Shown here: piece after piece, positions 62,393 to 64,000 of the stretch
Position numbering within the stretch: the stretch's first letter is position 1
How the letters are laid out: every line of letters starts with the position of its first letter
Assembly (NCBI RefSeq): GCF_021699195.1
Contig: NZ_SSXE01000079.1
Coordinates: 25,013 to 89,012 of the forward strand
From: Nonomuraea sp. MG754425
GTDB taxonomy: Bacteria; Actinomycetota; Actinomycetes; Streptosporangiales; Streptosporangiaceae
Direction: 5' to 3'
Length of the DNA stretch: 64,000 nucleotides
The notes under the pieces: generated by a model
Told to the model about the DNA's origin: nothing
The model's database searches: none
What the model saw: only the letters and a program-made list of their open reading frames with translations
Translations under genes and position numbers: made by a program

Positions 62393-63243
62393 TCGCCGGC
62401 CTTGGCGAGCTTGCGTTCCGTCGCGCACGCGTCGCTCCTGGAGACCGGCCGCCAGCCGCCGCCGGCGAGCGGCGAGGCGGTGTAGTAGGCGTGGTACGCC
62501 CGGGAGACGCCGGTCACCCGGAACGGGGTCGCGGCCGGCCCCTGGATCCGCACCTGCTCGGTCCGGTCCTGCGCGAGCACGGTGACCAGGAGGTCGAAGG
62601 CGTAGTAGGCGGCCGTGCCGGTGACCGTCATGGAGAGCGTGACTCGTTCGTCGCGTTTGAGGTCGATCTGCTTCTTCCGGAAGTAGGCGGTGCCGGGGTC
62701 GTCGGTGCTGGTGAAGCGGGGCGCGGGCGTGTCGAGGTCGGCGGACAGCCCGATGGTGTCGGCCTCCCCTGCGGGGGTGTAGATCAGCAGCGCGCCGTCC
62801 GAGGTGGGCTTGCGGTCGAGGACGCGCGGCTCGATGTCGATGATGCGCACGCTGGTGCGGTTGCCGACGAGGACGACGGTGACCTCGGCGGCCTCGACCG
62901 GGGCCCGGTCGTGGCGCGCCAGCACCTCCTCGCGCCGCGAGCCGGACGCGCTGCCCAGCAGGATCGCCCGGTCGGCGGGGTCGGTCACCGGTGTCCTGAG
63001 CGCGGTGTCCTGCGCGGTGTAGTCGACGGCCACGTGACCGACCTTGATCGCGGGCTCGCCGCTGATCCGGTCGACGGTCTCGGGGCCGCGCGCGTTGAAC
63101 CAGGCGGTGAACACGACCCCGACGGCCGCGACGATCACGGCGCTGACGATTCCCGCCAGCCACGTCCGCGCGTTTTTCCAGCCTCCGGCTTCCTCGGCGC
63201 GGCGGGCGGGTGCAGCACGTCTGTTCTGGCGCGCTCTGGCCAT
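62386..63243 (-). CDS. Membrane-anchored protein paired with the propeller gene
   Basis: The 285-residue protein has a basic N-terminus (ARARQNRRAAPARRAEEAG), one membrane span (TWLAGIVSAVIVAAVGVVFTAWF) and an extracytoplasmic domain rich in beta strands (VTVVLVGNRTSVRIIDIEPRVLDRKP, VTLSMTVTGTAAYY). Two Cys residues lie near the end (SDACAT and the last residue). AAGGGG precedes the ATG. Being directly coupled to the propeller gene, it may anchor or chaperone that protein. I do not recognise a family. Confidence 0.75.
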   Translation of the reverse strand: MARARQNRRAAPARRAEEAGGWKNARTWLAGIVSAVIVAAVGVVFTAWFNARGPETVDRISGEPAIKVGHVAVDYTAQDTALRTPVTDPADRAILLGSASGSRREEVLARHDRAPVEAAEVTVVLVGNRTSVRIIDIEPRVLDRKPTSDGALLIYTPAGEADTIGLSADLDTPAPRFTSTDDPGTAYFRKKQIDLKRDERVTLSMTVTGTAAYYAFDLLVTVLAQDRTEQVRIQGPAATPFRVTGVSRAYHAYYTASPLAGGGWRPVSRSDACATERKLAKAGEC

Positions 63244-63454
63244 GGGACGTCCCCTTGTGAGCGGCGAACGGAAGCCGATTTATATCTCACGGGACGCCCG
63301 CGCCGTCGCTCTGTTGACGAATTCTTTCTGGCTCGGGCGGAGGTTCGAAAGGGCCGGGCGCGATTCCTGAGAGAATTCCCCAGTTTCGTCCCGCCGCCCG
63401 GCGGAGGTGACGGCACTCGGGGCCGTTCACGCCGCCTGCCGCTTTCGAGGTGCC

Positions 63455-63793
63455 ATGTCCACGTGCCCGCCGCCCGGCCGCACCGCCGTCCGTCCTGCCT
63501 GGGAGGCTCTGCCCGAGCGCGTGCGCCGGGCGGTCGCCGAACGGCTGCCCGCCCCGGTCACGGCCGTCGCCGGCCAGGGCGGCGGATTCACCCCTGGCGT
63601 CGCCGCCCGGCTCCGCCTGGCCGACGGCGGCGCCGCGTTCGTCAAGGCCATCCCCGCCGCGCACCCGCTGGCCGGCGTCCACCGCCACGAGGGACGCGTC
63701 ACCGCCCGCCTGCGCCCCTACCAGCGCCACGCCGCCACGGCCGCGCTCTCCTGGGCCCGTCACCGCACCACCCCGCCCCCGCCTCTGGCGTAG
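63455..63793 (+). pseudogene. Aminoglycoside phosphotransferase-like N-terminal remnant
   Basis: The 112-residue ORF starts with a family-like segment: AWEALPERVRRAVAERLPAP, then VAGQGGGFTPGVAARLRLAD and GGAAFVKAI, which matches the nucleotide-binding start of APH/choline-kinase-like phosphotransferases (Lys in AFVKAI). After HEGRVTARLR the resemblance ends and a stop follows about 25 codons later. The catalytic HGDxxxxN loop and the C-terminal lobe (about 170 residues) are missing. It is a truncated gene or half of one interrupted by a deletion. Confidence 0.65.
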
Positions 63794-63831
63794 CCCGCTC
63801 TCCATCCGTGGCGCATGGTTACGGTGATCGC

Positions 63832-64000
63832 ATGAAGATCATCGATGTTGGGGATCACCGTCCGGAGTACGCGACGATCGTCGTCAGGGATGCCTGGGGT
63901 GCGGAGCCGTTGTGCGCGCCACCGCCGGATCTGCCCCTGCTCGGAGAGCACGCCCTGGATGTCCCGCCGTCCGGGACGATCGCCGGGGCCGGTGCCGGAT
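63832..64000 (+). CDS. Hypothetical protein, 5' part only (cut by window edge)
   Basis: An ATG at 63832 opens a frame that stays open to the window end (MKIIDVGDHRPEYATIVVRD, AWGAEPLCAPPPDLPLLGEH...). There is no strong ribosome-binding site and I do not recognise the product. The codon pattern suits a real gene, but only 56 codons are visible. Confidence 0.4.
   Translation, partial: MKIIDVGDHRPEYATIVVRDAWGAEPLCAPPPDLPLLGEHALDVPPSGTIAGAGAG

Overview
The window is 64 kb of very GC-rich DNA with G/C-ending codons, frequent GTG starts and 1-4 base overlaps between cistrons. It holds Tat and lipoprotein signal peptides, a SARP/AfsR-like regulator, F420-type and MDR oxidoreductases and carbohydrate ABC systems without their own ATPase. 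This points to a high-GC filamentous actinomycete, most likely of the Streptosporangiales (Nonomuraea-like); the genus is inference. I saw no rRNA, tRNA, CRISPR array, transposase or phage gene.

Layout. 0-7 kb: the end of an MFS transporter, a LysR regulator divergent from a Tat-exported LVIVD-repeat protein, a small SnoaL-like protein, and a large secreted DUF11-repeat protein. 7-17.8 kb: a sugar regulon, with a GH39-type glycosidase, a fused double ABC ATPase, two Opp-type permeases, a family-5 binding lipoprotein, LacI and a GH35/42-type beta-galactosidase. Three similar LacI/cre-like operators tie it together, and the third has no gene behind it. 17.8-21.7 kb: a large SARP-NB-ARC-TPR regulator divergent from a small secreted protein. 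22-24 kb: a decaying stretch with a Tat-SDR frameshifted in a C7 tract, a P450 remnant and an LLM oxidoreductase with an internal deletion. 24.1-28.3 kb: a TetR-led acyl-CoA operon (acyl-CoA ligase, enoyl-CoA hydratase, MDR reductase).

28.4-39.6 kb: a glycan (probably uronic-acid glycan) utilisation locus. It has a divergent CUT1 importer, a Tat-exported processing protein, a Gfo/Idh/MocA dehydrogenase, a heparinase II/III-like lyase, two amidohydrolase paralogues of which one has lost its metal ligands, and two convergent regulators that each seem to carry a degenerate GGDEF-like domain. 39.6-44.4 kb: an FAH-family hydrolase, a class III aminotransferase/aminomutase, a membrane protein behind a coupled 26-residue ORF, and an NmrA-type protein divergent from a TetR. 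44.5-55.4 kb: an SGNH hydrolase and three MFS drug-exporter/regulator modules (MFS/TetR, MarR/MFS/nitroreductase, MFS/MarR), each with repeats in its divergent promoter. A SigE-like sigma factor with its partner gene and a secreted zinc-peptidase homologue lacking HExxH lie between them. 55.4-64 kb: DUF1062, a class-C-type serine hydrolase, a DUF3558-like membrane protein, a secreted protein with a (GAGGAC)16 microsatellite, a propeller/membrane-protein pair, a truncated phosphotransferase, and a partial ORF at the edge.

At least five reading frames are broken by small indels, two of them by one extra C in a C7 run. These may be sequencing errors, slippage-prone contingency tracts or decay; raw reads would decide.
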